Positions 12,250 through 22,290 of a stretch of 64,000 nt of DNA are shown here, piece after piece. Below the pieces are notes generated by a model. It was given only the letters and a program-made list of their open reading frames with translations, did not search any database and was not told the origin of the DNA. Made by a program: the position numbers and the translations under genes. Positions within the stretch are counted from its first letter, which is position 1, and each line of letters opens with the position of its first letter. Location: contig NW_023601543.1 in NCBI RefSeq assembly GCF_014898055.3, positions 17,553,433 through 17,617,432 on the forward strand. Reading direction: 5' to 3'. The stretch comes from Talpa occidentalis. Its lineage: Eukaryota; Chordata; Mammalia; Eulipotyphla; Talpidae.

Positions 12250-13955
12250 AAATTGGATGTCAACGCTTTATCAAAATATGCTCAGATTTTATCTCTCTCA
12301 AGATTGCAAAATAAATTTTCCTTACAATAAAAATTACATACATGTTTTTGAGTCCCCAGATACATTGGTCACTTGGCAACATCTCTGTTTACTCCTGAAA
12401 TGTAGTTTCTCATGGTACCAGTCTATCCGTTTAAATCATAGATTGTACTTACATTTCTCATGTGGCAAGCTTTTTGGTAAGAATAGATCTATAATAAATC
12501 CAATTGAACTTTGTCTTCTCTGGGGAATATGTAGTATTTTAGGTAACAAGGTTATATGTGTGAGGCTAAAAACAACCACTTAAGGTGCATTGTAAGTGCT
12601 TTATAGAAAATTTGTCCTATGGGATTTTAAACACTACCAAGACTTTTGTGTATTTAAAGAAATAATTTACAATGGTAACATTGATTTCAAGAAAAGGAAG
12701 TAAGGCAGTTTGGTGAATATCACTTATGTAAATATAATTGAAACTTTTTCCTCTTTTTGCTTTTTCATCTTTAAAAAAAGAGCAACTGATGGTTTACTTT
12801 GTTTTCTAATGATAGATTGACAAGGAAGCATACTCTTATCAGACTATATTTAATTAGAGAATTTATGATTTAGTCCTTGTATTCAAATCAGAGTCTAGTT
12901 TCAATAGAAATTAAACTTTTTTTTGATCATGTTAAGTCACATTTCCTTAGAAGGGAACAAATGCTTGTTCAAATTTCCTTTTGAATGAGAAAATTTTCTT
13001 TTTAACAAAGGAGTCTGCTTACATCTGTCAGTGATTTTTTTTTAGACCTTATCTAACATTTTATTATCTGAAATGGCAAATTGGCTGTGTACTTATTTTT
13101 TTTTATTTGCTCATCCTTTTCCAATGAATGTCTTTACTATGACTCAGATGTTCATATTAAAATCTTTGGAAAGTCACGTCTCATATGCCATTGTATGAGT
13201 GAAAATAAATGAAGTCTGTGCTTTTGAAAGTAAATTTCCTAATTAGTACTCTGAACTCATGGAAAACAAATAGGGGCATTTCACAGCAATGTAGTTCAAA
13301 TATTTTTTTTTTCTTTTATCACCAGATAGAATTAAAACTAGTTGTTGCAAAAATCTTTGATAGTGTCATTGTAAGGTGGTTCTCTCACTCTACCACACCC
13401 CAATTCATGGCTTACAATAACTTCAGAAAAATCTCTAGTGAAGTAGTTTTCAAAGTGTGTTTACCTGGGAACTTGATAGATGTGTATATACTTCAGCCCT
13501 ACTCCTGACTTGTTGAATCAGAAATTAAAACTGGGGAACAGAGGTAACAATATGTGTTTTATAAGCCTCCCAAGTGATTATAAAGAATGCCAAAGTTTAG
13601 GTACAACTGGCCTAGGAGAAAGAAGTTTTAAATAGATGCCTATATAAAATTCTGTTCTTATAGCTTCAAACTGACACGTTCATTACCACATTGCTATAAC
13701 AACAGCCTAGTAGGATTGGATAATGAAACACTGTGAAATTAAGAGGCATGAATATTAACCAATCACAATATTCTAGGCCACTAAGATTTATATTAGGCAA
13801 AATGGAATTTCATTTTTAGCCTGATGTCAAAGAGAAGCACAGTTTATAAGGTAATGTGTTTAACAAGTAGAAACTATGACTATTTTGAAAATATCATTCC
13901 TTTGGAATTTACACATTTTTTTAATTGTAAAGACATCACAGAAATCATAAGCAAT
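12250..13955. other. Intronic sequence, nothing assigned
   Basis: AT-rich. Open frames of 108 and 99 codons (12257-12583, 13209-13508) show no recognisable domain, no Kozak context worth noting and no splice framework, and are most likely chance. Confidence 0.5.
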
Positions 13956-13964
13956 CATTTCAGC

Positions 13965-14202
13965 AGTGACTTATAACCACTGTGGCATAAGTTCGATCCC
14001 TGGACAGGGAGCTTACCCACATAATGCAGCAGACCTCTTCTGCCTCCCCCGCTGCTCCCCTCAGCAGTGTATTTTAGTATATCCACCTGTTTTTCTCCCC
14101 ACTCTGTCTCTGGTGAATCCTCTCACACCCCACACCTCTGGCCTTCACCCCAGTTTTTGTATGCACAAATAAATAAAAATAAATATTTGAAAAAAAAACA
14201 GT
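13965..14202 (+). mobile_element. tRNA-derived SINE, head decayed or truncated
   Basis: The body matches the ggggttaag-type variant: a B-box-like agttcgatccctgga at about 13989, the core gctgctcccctcagcag at about 14051, 'ctctggtgaatcctctcaca', 'ctggccttcaccccag' and a 'gcacaaataaataaa' tail at 14163 onward. The usual cctccctggtggc start is absent. This copy is in TENM1 sense orientation. Confidence 0.85.
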
Positions 14203-15516
14203 TGATTTGTTAAACACTTGCTTGGTAACTATATATTACAAAATAGCTATTTAAAAAATTGTTTTCTGCACTTTTCTGTCTGGTATATTGTCTGTCTAAA
14301 TTTTAGCACTTCTTATACTCAAAGAATTAAATTCATTTTAGGGTTTGCATTTTATTGATATGTGCTAAGGATTAGATGCACTCAGTTAAGCTTCTTCCTT
14401 CCCAAATGACATACCCTGTCTCTGATGTCAGTCTGAGAAAATCCAATACAGTGTAAAATATCCCCGGATTACCTTATCTAAGTATTACATGGACATTTCA
14501 GATGATATGTCTTGGCATGTGGTCATTTTTCATTAACTTATTAGGGAATGTTAAAGCGGAATGTTAAAGCATCTTTTCCCCTTTTTGACACTTTGCCATA
14601 ATTGAATGCAAAACTGACTGTAAGACTGAGAGCCTGATATTCATGTGGCCTTCATTGGTGTCTAGCAGAAACCATGCCTGGATGGGTGTTTTGGGGAAAA
14701 GTACTCTCTTGCATCTACCCTCTGCACTTTGTTTTTCTGAAATCTCAAAAGAGGGGATTTTCTGAAATCTCAAAAGAGGGGGTCATTAAGGTCCTAAACA
14801 TTTTATGATTCTAAGCTTTGGGGAGATCCAAACCATGAAGCACTGCTGAAATGCAATATATGCTTGACTGTCTTTTGAAAACCTATTTGTTGAAAGAATG
14901 CATGAAACAGAATAATCAGCATAAAGTAGACCACAAACTCCTTTGGAGACAATAGGAAGTAATGATATTAAGTACTGGTAATTACAAAGGTGCGAGTAAT
15001 ATGTTTAAGAAAAATAATTTTTAAAAGTATACTTAAACTTAATGTTATTTCTCCAGAGTTTTCACACTGAATTATTTATTCTTAACTCTAATGTGCATAA
15101 CAGACCTAGAAAAGTCCATAATTTTAATATTTAAGCATAAGGTGTGCTCCACAGATCATATATATTCTTCTTAGAAGAGAAATCTCTTTTAAAGGACAGC
15201 TCTCAACACTTTATACTCTGCTGTGCTCACTTATTTCATTACATTTTGTGCAACCTAAAATTGTAGCTATAAAGCTATTTTAGGCTTGCTTTTTCCAGAA
15301 CCTTGTAAGAATCAACAGGAGCATAATTTTAAGCTACAGAAGTGCAAAATAAGCACAGAATCCTAGCTACCATAAATAAAAAGACCAGAATTCTAACTTT
15401 GCAAAAACACATAATTACTAGCAATGGGGGAGGGGGCCGTTAGGACAAAAAGTAGAATTTCATGGGACATTTCTTCATGTTTCTAAACTTTTTCTCTGAA
15501 CTCTGTTTCTTCTCAG
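14203..15516. other. Intronic sequence before the first exon in the window
   Basis: No repeat family recognised except the short tandem duplication at 14733-14782. The last 40 bases before 15517 are pyrimidine-rich (tttttctc, ctctgtttcttctcag) and form a strong 3' splice site. Confidence 0.55.
14733..14782. repeat. 25-bp tandem duplication
   Basis: ttttctgaaatctcaaaaga and the following five bases occur twice in direct tandem, at 14733-14757 and 14758-14782, with one difference at the end (A versus G). Confidence 0.95.
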
Positions 15517-15777
15517 AGATGGAATTCTGTGAAACTCCTCACACTCTGTGCTCTGGGTACCAGACAGATATGCACGGTGTTTCTCGGCATGGTTACCAGC
15601 TGGAGATGGGATCTGATGTGGACACAGAGACAGAAGGTGCTGCCTCGCCTGACCATGCGCTGAGAATGTGGATAAGGGGCATGAAATCCGAGCATAGTTC
15701 CTGTCTGTCCAGCAGGGCCAACTCTGCGTTGTCTTTGACCGACACTGACCATGAAAGGAAGTCTGACGGGGAGAACG
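15517..15777 (+). CDS. TENM1: Teneurin-1, internal coding exon of the intracellular N-terminal domain
   Basis: Teneurin-1 is a large type II membrane protein of neurons; it acts in trans-synaptic adhesion (latrophilin partners) and axon guidance. This 261-nt exon encodes part of its cytoplasmic Ten_N domain. The reading frame opens with the split codon g|ag (Glu), continues M-E-F-C-E-T-P-H and ends S-D-G-E-N followed by the first base of a Gly codon. There is no stop or frameshift. The run [20 protein letters not shown] and the following [27 protein letters not shown] are diagnostic of the teneurin intracellular domain and fit TENM1 better than TENM2, 3 or 4 from memory. The acceptor is tttcttctcag|ag at 15516/15517; the donor is aacg|gtaata at 15777/15778. 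Both boundaries are phase 1, so the exon is symmetric. The ATG at 15519 is internal: the full protein starts in an upstream exon not in this window. In human TENM1 this corresponds to roughly residues 73-160 (recalled, not computed). The serine-rich stretch is a likely phosphorylation region (inference). Confidence 0.95.
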
Positions 15778-17000
15778 GTAATACAACTATCTGTACTGTT
15801 TAAGTAAAACCAGAGCGAACAGTGTGGATAGCCTTTGATTTGTTTCCATTCCCTGCATCTGCCTGTCTTTCACTTAATATCTTTTATTCCATGGAAATGC
15901 AAGTTAGCAGAGTCCCATGTACAAGGCATGTACCTAAGAATCTGGCAAATAGACACATGTATTTACAATTATTGACACAATACTTTTGATTTCTGGCAAT
16001 CCCCCAAGGGAAATAATTTCATGTGGTCAGCGATATTGTGCATGTTCTATTTATAACTTACCTTTTATTTTATTTTTATCTTTATTTTCCTGTTCAATAT
16101 TAGTGGGATTTATTACAGAAAGTACTCATTTTATGTATTGAGACTGTATTTCAGTATATGAACGAGATGAACAACTATACAGCAAGCATATTCTGTATGT
16201 GCTTTCTATTTTAATTCAGATTAACTTGTCTGATGTATAGAGGGATTCAAATGAATCAGGTTAGATGGAAATGAATTTTAAAAAAGGGAATTACCATCAA
16301 CCACTTGCCAGATAATAAGTAATAACAGGAGTCTCATTAAATTGTGATTATGTATATTTTAACAACTTTTAGAAAAGTAAAAGTTCTGTTTTTTTTTTTT
16401 TTATTTATTGGGAAGAGGTTAATTTATTTTACTTCTGCTCTTTTATCCCTACCAAAGAACAAAATCTTTTCATAAACAATACATTAATGCTTATTAAACA
16501 CATAAATCTACTATTCGTTCTGTTTATCTAAACTTCATGGGTTCCCCTCACATAACCACAAGGTCCAGTCTGTTAGCAGTGGCTAATTGGCATTTTCTCA
16601 GGTGACAGAGAGGTTACCTACAGCCCTGTACTCTGTAGTTTTGTTTCTCTTCTGTCTTTCTCTGCCTCCTTCTGGCCAGAAGGGACACTGGTCAGTAGGA
16701 TGGAGTCAGGAATGACTGTTTACCCACTAGTTAGAATATCATTTTCTAAATGATAGCCCATAACATATCACCAAGTATCCTTCGGGCCTTGATTTTTTTC
16801 TATTTATTTTCATGTATACATTGCTGACTTTGCCATGGAATATAGGAGATGAAAAATGGAAGTGAGAAGGAAGCATATTTGATATATGTGTGCACATTCC
16901 TGTAAGTAAAAGACCATTAGAATAGAAATTAGGAGATCTTGGACTGGTCATTATAGTTTTCAGGGTTTCAGCTGTCCAATAGGAAAAATAATGAGCAAAT

Positions 17001-17509
17001 TTATATGAAATGGAGTCTCCTGTATTGCTGACTTCTTCTTCCTCATCTTAATCCTGTCATAAGAATTCATAGCCAATTTTATGGGGTGAGACTTTAAAAT
17101 AAAGAAAGGTGTTTCACCTATGAGGCTCTATCACTCATTATATGAAATGAAAGTCTCCTGTATTGCTAAGACTTCTTCTCCCTCATCTTAATCCTGTCAT
17201 AGGAATTCATAGCCAATTTTATGGGGTGAAACTTTAAAATAAAGAAAGGTGTTTCTGGGGCCTCCCTGGTGGCGCAGCGGTTGAGCGCTGGGTTGCGAAG
17301 CTGCCCGCGGCCTCTGCGGCACCGGTTCGATCCCCGGCTGCTCCCCGGCCACCAGAGGAGGGTCCCACATGGCACACAGACCTCTCCTGCCGCCCGCTGC
17401 TCCCCTCAGCAGTGTACTTTGGTCCTTCTGCCTGCTCTGCTCCCCGCTCTGGCTCTGGTGAATTCTCTCACCCTCCCTCGCTTCTGACTGTACCCAGTGC
17501 TTGTACAAA

Positions 17510-17553
<44 letters not shown>

Positions 17554-17592
17554 AAAAAAGAAAGGTGTTTCACCTATGAGGCTCTATCACTC
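17001..17592 (+). repeat. 137-bp tandem duplication, second copy split by a SINE
   Basis: Copy 1 is 17001-17137 and copy 2 begins at 17138. Both run from ttatatgaaatg through 'tcttaatcctgtcata', 'gaattcatagccaatttt' and 'aaaggtgtttc' to 'tatgaggctctatcactc'. Copy 2 is interrupted at 17255/17256 by a SINE and resumes at 17557 (target-site duplication) to 17592. Copies differ by a few substitutions and small indels (e.g. gctgac versus gctaagac, cataag versus catagg), so the duplication is older than the SINE but not ancient. It ends 262 bp before the 57-nt exon. Confidence 0.95.
17256..17556 (+). mobile_element. Full-length tRNA-derived SINE with intact A and B boxes
   Basis: The best-preserved SINE in the window. 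The head starts with ggggcctccctggtggcgca. An A-box match (tggcgcagcgg, 17270-17280) and a perfect B box (ggttcgatccc, 17324-17334) show a tRNA-derived RNA polymerase III promoter. The body carries the core gctgctcccctcagcag at about 17397 and ends in about eleven TAAA units. TSD: aaagaaaggtgtttc at 17241-17255 and 17557-17571, identical. The perfect TSD and clean promoter indicate a recent insertion. Sense orientation to TENM1. Confidence 0.96.
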
Positions 17593-17853
17593 TTCTATTC
17601 AAGCAAAACCCTGGGTATGGGGTTTCTCTGGAGGTGATGAAATTCTGGAAGTTGATAGTAATGGGTGGAACTCTGTGAAAATACTAAAAGTTACTCAATT
17701 GTATACTTCAAGAGAGTGAATATTATGGCATATGAATCATATTTCATTGACTGTTTAAATAAAAAATACTACTGAGAGACAGGTAAGCGCTAAAGATTGA
17801 TGAATTGCAATGACTTGAACAGAGGTTAATTAGTTAAATGTTTGGTATTGCAG

Positions 17854-17910
17854 GTTTTAAATTCTCTCCTGTGTGTTGTGACATGGAGGCTCAAGCCGGA
17901 TCTACTCAAG
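17854..17910 (+). CDS. TENM1: Teneurin-1, 57-nt cassette-like coding exon
   Basis: This short exon continues the teneurin-1 frame: the split codon g|gt gives Gly, followed by FKFSPVCCDMEAQAGSTQ and the first base of the next codon. The sequence matches the TENM1 segment following the [11 protein letters not shown] motif as I remember it, and this segment is not shared with the other teneurins. The acceptor is tattgcag|gtttta with a weak pyrimidine tract; the donor is actcaag|gcaagt, a GC-type 5' splice site. Both ends are phase 1 and the length is divisible by three, so skipping would remove 19 residues without frameshift. It has two adjacent cysteines and lies in the cytoplasmic domain. The next exon was not found within the 46 kb downstream. 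Identity is sure; alternative splicing is inference. Confidence 0.92.
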
Positions 17911-17916
17911 GCAAGT
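17911..17916 (+). promoter_or_regulatory. TENM1: Non-canonical GC 5' splice site (AG|GCAAGT)
   Basis: The protein alignment requires the exon to end after caag at 17910, and the intron then starts GCAAGT. No GT lies at a position that keeps the known reading frame: the tgt at 17916-17918 would add six bases. AG|GCAAGT is the consensus of the known GC-AG class of U2 introns, with otherwise perfect pairing to U1. Confidence 0.85.
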
Positions 17917-19029
17917 GTTTCCAAATTTTTTATCGCAAATTAGTTTTACCTTCTCCCTTCCTGACTTCTACCTCGCAAACTAATGCTACTCCTCTGATAA
18001 ATAACACACAGGCCTGGTTAATTAACCTGTCACAGACTAGTTCATTGGCATCTTAGTGGTTTTTTATTCTTTGGAAAACATCTTATGTCTGTGTTGGTGG
18101 TGAAGAGGAGGTGAGCAGGGAGCTGGAGTAAAAGACAAGAATAGATTCAAAGTACAGTAGGGAAACTGATTTAGCCTGGGGGCAGAGATTTCAATCTGGC
18201 TGGGTTGGGTTTTGCCTCATTATTTCCTATGTATTCTGATTTTTTTTTTTTTGGCATGGCTCTAGCTATTAATTTGGTATAATTCAGATATTGTCATAAC
18301 TTTGCAATGCTTCCTAGCAGATGGTCTTGGTGTTTTCCTGCAGATGCTTTGGCTTGGCTTTAGATCACACTATATCCATCTTGTCAATTCTAAATACCAC
18401 CTTTAAATGAAAAGAAAATGTTCATTCATTTTTGTGTACTTGTATTTATACTGTGCCTTTCCTCAGTGAGGAAACATTGATGTCCTTTTACTTTTGCCTT
18501 CATTGTACTCTTTGTACTCTTTGGGCTTTGCCCCTTTGCAAAGGGGTATAGAAAACAATATTTATAAATGATTTCATGAAAATCAGGGTCAGGGAGATCC
18601 TCACATGTGTTCACAGAGCAATGAGTCAAAATTGGGAGGGAGGATCAGAAGGAAGATCTATCAGAATCAGTTTTATCAAAATATACATTGTCCTCTCCAC
18701 CTCTTTCACGAGAACTGCTTACTATAGTGAGCCACAATATTGTATTTGTGCACCATATCCCTTGGCTCAAATAATACTTGTGATTAAACCTTGGGCTGGA
18801 GAGAAAAAAAAAAAAAACTGTGTCTGGAGCTAAATTTGAACAATCAGTTTTCAACATTGTGTTCTTCACATATGGCCTAAATGAAACAGTTGGATTATAA
18901 AAAGTAAAAATGAAATTGTTTATCAAGAAGCTAGAGAGAGAAGTAGAGAAAAAGCATTTGTAACCTTATAAGGTATAAATTGCAAAGAAATTATAGTTCT
19001 ACTTTTGATGATTATGATATTTCTGTGCA

Positions 19030-19145
19030 AGCAATCCTTACTGAGCACCTAGTCTTAGCTAGACTCTGTATTAGAGACTGGGTATATATAAAAGATGAAC
19101 AGTACACGGTCCCAACCTCAAGGAATTTACAGTCTAATGGGAAAA
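19030..19145 (+). repeat. L2 LINE fragment
   Basis: 'actgagcacctagtcttagc', 'gactctgtattagagactgg', 'ggtcccaacctcaaggaatt' and 'acagtctaatggg' follow the L2/MIR-type motif series 'attgagcacctactatgtgc...aggtccctgccctcaaggagcttacagtctagtggg'. Confidence 0.6.
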
Positions 19146-19540
19146 ATTGATGCCATATTAGTTAACATTGTTTGTTATTACTACTGAAATTTTAAGTAAC
19201 AGAAATTTTAAGTAACTTGAGCTAGCAGAACCAAATATATTAAAAGAACACGAGAGTACCTCATGGGAGCAGAGCACAAGTGTTGCTAGACCACAAGAAG
19301 GAATAAGATCTGAAAAACTGCTCAGACTTTGTGTCTTGCTTTCGAATCCATTTCATTCAACCCTGTCTCTGAGATTGGCTTTTTCTAAAGCTCCATCCAC
19401 AAGGCAGACATAAAACCCCATGCAGTTCCACAGTTTATATTTCTCCTGTTCAAGAAAGAAGTTAAGATTAACTGGATATTTTTCAATACTATTTCTAAAT
19501 TCCAAGGAGACAGAATAATTTTCTCAGCTTGACTCAGATG

Positions 19541-19580
19541 TCTATATACCACGTGTCTATATACCACGTGTCTATATACC
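19541..19580. repeat. 15-bp tandem repeat, 2.7 copies
   Basis: tctatataccacgtg occurs at 19541-19555 and 19556-19570, followed by a partial unit tctatatacc at 19571-19580. A related tataccacgtg is at about 20790-20800. Confidence 0.95.
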
Positions 19581-19583
19581 CCG

Positions 19584-19695
19584 TTGTTTTACATTTTTCC
19601 TTTGCTTTTTTTGTTTTCCCTTGGTAGTGTGAGTTAGACAATCCTGGCACTTGTCTTACCTTAAATAATATAGCAATTCAATAGCCAACACTCTT
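19584..19695. repeat. Mosaic of two sequences also found 0.8 and 1.4 kb downstream
   Basis: 19584-19640 matches 21018-21073 (four differences, one of them a T-run length change). 19640-19695 matches 20433-20488 (two mismatches). In the downstream region the two blocks are about 530 bp apart and in the opposite order. All three are in direct orientation. Confidence 0.92.
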
Positions 19696-19984
19696 CAGCT
19701 ACCACCAGGTAGTAAGGTCAGTAATACAAATGTTGCTTTCTGGGTGTTCCTCTATGGGATTCTTAGAGCAGTTTCTCAACTCAGTGCAGAGTCAAGTGGA
19801 CACATGTACACTTCGAGGTCTACCAGAGAGGATCAAGAGCTAATTTTGATACAATTTGTTAATGCCATGGCTCATGTAAGTATAACTTGCTATGAAAGCA
19901 TGGCTGTGAATGCATGGCCGTTTATTTAAGTAAAAATAGTTATATTAATGCAATCTAAAGAAAAAATGTTCTCTGTACATGAGC

Positions 19985-20145
19985 TGTTAAGAGCATAGAC
20001 TGTAGCGTTAAATAGAACTAGGTTTGTGCCCTGCTTCTCCCACTTACTGCTGTGTGTCCTGGGTCAGGTAACTAAAGCTCTCCAAGCCTGTCTCCTTGTC
20101 TGTTAAATGGAGACATTATCTATTTCAGTTTTCTTTGTGTGAAGA
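19985..20145 (+). repeat. MIR SINE fragment
   Basis: 'taagagcatagactgtagcg', 'cttctcccacttactgctgt', 'gtgtcctgggtcaggtaact', 'ctccttgtctgttaaatgga' is the standard MIR order in sense direction. Confidence 0.75.
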
Positions 20146-20432
20146 TTAAGTGACAAAATGCATACATATATATTTATATATACTCATATATATTATATAT
20201 ATACTCTTCACAGTATGCCTGTTTTATATTAAATGCTTGATAATTAGTTAATTGTGGTTATTATCTATCACTCTGCAGGAATATATTATTCATATATTGT
20301 GGGGTAGATGCTACCTACAGGGTGAAGTGTCTCTTGTCAGACATGCAGTGTAGCTTCCGAAACATCTGGTGTTCCAGGAATCTCTATAGCCTAGCAGAGT
20401 CCAGCCTACTTTCTGCTTATTGCAAACTGTAA

Positions 20433-20488
20433 AATCCTGGCACTTGTCTTACCTTAAATAATATAGCGATTCAATAGCCAACAATCTT
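20433..20488. repeat. Second block of the local mosaic (paralogue of 19640-19695)
   Basis: Direct copy beginning aatcctggcacttgtcttac, followed by 'cttaaataatatagc' and 'attcaatagccaaca'. Two mismatches over 56 bp. Confidence 0.92.
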
Positions 20489-20499
20489 CTTCTGCTAAG

Positions 20500-21370
20500 T
20501 ATAGAAGGCTGGGAGAGGAAATACAGTGAAGCACTTCAGACTTGGTTGAGGGTTAGCTTATACTGTGGCATCTCCTGTTTTCATTGTAGTAGCCCCTTAA
20601 GGTAGAACCGGGATTTCAACTACTCAAAAGTCTTGTTGATTTCCTTGATTGTTAGACAGCTGAGCTCCCTAAGTGCTGCTCAGGTGCTGTACAGGTAAGG
20701 GATTATCTGATACAACCCCATAACAGCCAAGAAATCCATTAGTACTGTTCCCTGTTGCTTGTGTGCTATATACCACAGAAACCTGGTAATATACCACGTG
20801 CTACCAATAAACACCATACTATCATAACCATCTATATGTTGTTCCCAGACCCTAAATTGCTTCATTGGCACAGCAGGAGTTGTGAAAAAATGACTAGTCC
20901 AACACCAGAGCTTCCTGAATGACACATAATACATATACCCAGATGAGGAGATTTTTCCTTCTGATGTTTGACCATGTGGGGCCATTCATGTGCAGTTGAT
21001 GGAGGGAATTTGTTTGTTTGTTTTACATTTTTCCTTTGCTTTTTTGTTTTCCCTTGATAGTGTAAGTTATACAGGACACTTCCATAGCGATGATAACAGT
21101 TCCCTGGGAACCATCTGAATGTCGAAGGAAGTGTGTGAAACAATGCAATGACTTAGTAATAGCTTTGGCAGGAGCCCTGCCATAAAACTGACACCCTAAT
21201 GGCTCTGTTGGACCCATTAGGCATGTATAAGACAGTGCAGTTGACTTAGTAATGGCTCCTTTGGAGATGTTACATGATCAGAGGAAGTGTGTAAGTCATT
21301 GGGATTACTTTATGTGTGGGTGAGACACTTCTGTGGTGACTGTGATACCCTTACAATTGAAAACAATTTT
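20500..21370. repeat. Unclassified repeat-like region with internal reiterations
   Basis: Several motifs recur: cacttccatagcgatgat near 21078 versus cacttctgtggtgactgt near 21328; gacttagtaat at about 21149 and about 21242; gaggaagtgtgt at about 21283 and a ggaagtgtgt at about 21126. The composition (G-rich short motifs, higher GC than flanks) differs from the surrounding AT-rich intron. It may be a decayed LTR or DNA element. I cannot name the family. Open frames on the minus strand at 20680-21217 have no recognisable protein content. Confidence 0.4.
21018..21073. repeat. First block of the local mosaic (paralogue of 19584-19640)
   Basis: Direct copy: 'ttgttttacatttttccttt' followed by a T-run, 'gttttccctt' and a 'tagtgt..gtta' end. 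Four differences including one T-run length change. Confidence 0.9.
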
Positions 21371-21479
21371 GATAATATTGAAACTCAAGCCATTATAAAG
21401 TTAGATACAACATTTTCTTACATTTTCTTTTTTAGTAGGTAATTTTAACTAGTACTTTTTTAGTGTGAAAGTAATATCA

Positions 21480-22290
21480 ATTTATAGTTTCAAAATTGAA
21501 ACAATATAAACAAATTTACAATGAAAATACTTTCCCCCTGTTTATGCCGCAGGTACCACTCTTGAGAGGGAAAACCAGTGTTAAGAGTGTATTTTCTTTC
21601 ATTTCCCCAGCTTTTTGTACATGCACAAATAAGATCATATACTATAGAAAGTCCTATCATTTTTTTTCTATTGAATATTATATTGTGGCTGTTTTTGCAC
21701 ACATTCTTGTAGTATAGACTTGCCCTGTTCTTTTTAATGGCTGTATAGTATTCTGTTACTATATGTATCATTTTTTTATTTATTCAATCTCCAATTAACA
21801 GACATCTCAGTTTCTAGTACTTTGATATGAAAAACAGTGTCATAGCTAATATACCTTCTACACATCTTTTTACATACATATTGGATAATTTCTTAGAAGT
21901 AGAAATGATAGACCAAGGATATGTACATATAACATTTTTTAGAGACATTAGCAAATTTCCTCCTTAAATCATCAATTTATCTTCCTACTAGTGCTATATG
22001 CTACTAATGTGCCTGTTTTCCTATATCCTTATCAATACTGGCAATGTTGGAAAATATTTCTAATACCCAGTCTGCTGGAAGAAATATGATAACTGGGCCA
22101 GTTTACATGGCCACCAAGAGTGTACGACAGCTCCTTTTACTCCACATCCTCACTAATATTTGTCGTTTCTGGTCTTTTTGAGGTGAGACATTCTCATATA
22201 TGTGAGACGGCATTTCATTGTGGTTTTGATTTGCATTTCCCTGATGATAAGTGATGCATTTTTTCATGTACTAATTGCCCTTAATGGAAT
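21480..22290 (-). repeat. Old L1M-type LINE fragments
   Basis: Reverse-complement L1 landmarks on the + strand: 'aatggctgtatagtattctg', 'ccactcttgagagggaaaac'-type text, 'ctcactaatatttgtcg', 'gatttgcatttccctgatga' and 'agtgatgcattttttcatgt'. Two partly overlapping stretches (to about 22060 and 22090-22290) suggest nested or repeated copies. Confidence 0.65.

Larger units (their letters stand above)
1..15516 (+). other. TENM1: TENM1 intron, upstream part (5' end outside window)
   Basis: Everything before the acceptor at 15515-15516 is read as one intron, because no exon with the expected teneurin-1 N-terminal sequence was found here. The next exon begins in phase 1, so it needs an upstream coding exon ending with one base of a codon. 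The interval holds L1, L2, MIR and SINE insertions listed separately and otherwise unassigned AT-rich sequence. The intron extends off the left edge. Long introns in this part of teneurin genes are usual, so absence of the first coding exon is expected. Confidence 0.85.
15778..17853 (+). other. TENM1: TENM1 intron between the two exons
   Basis: A 2,076-nt phase-1 intron, short for this gene. It opens with gtaata, which lacks the favoured G at +5, and closes with tttggtattgcag. The last 40 bases are poor in pyrimidines. It contains a 137-bp tandem duplication and a SINE (17001-17592). From 15778 to 17000 I see only a T-run at about 16390-16402 and no named repeat. Confidence 0.9.

Noticed and set aside
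1..15516. Search for the first TENM1 coding exon (with the basic nuclear-localisation-like motif)
   Set aside because: No matching frame was found; it must lie left of the window.
15475..15786. 103- and 79-codon frames on the minus strand across the TENM1 exon
   Set aside because: They are antisense shadows of the conserved teneurin frame; the + strand protein is clearly the real one.
17324..17334. Possible functional tRNA gene because of the perfect B box
   Set aside because: The head lacks a foldable anticodon arm and terminator and continues into the SINE body with TSDs; it is a retroposon.
17166..17508. 69- to 103-codon frames on both strands rich in Arg/Pro
   Set aside because: They fall in the SINE at 17256-17556 and its flanks.
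18531..18546. Perfect 16-bp palindrome CCCCTTTGCAAAGGGG
   Set aside because: Noted as seen, but a single palindrome of this length in 64 kb has no supporting context, so no function is claimed.
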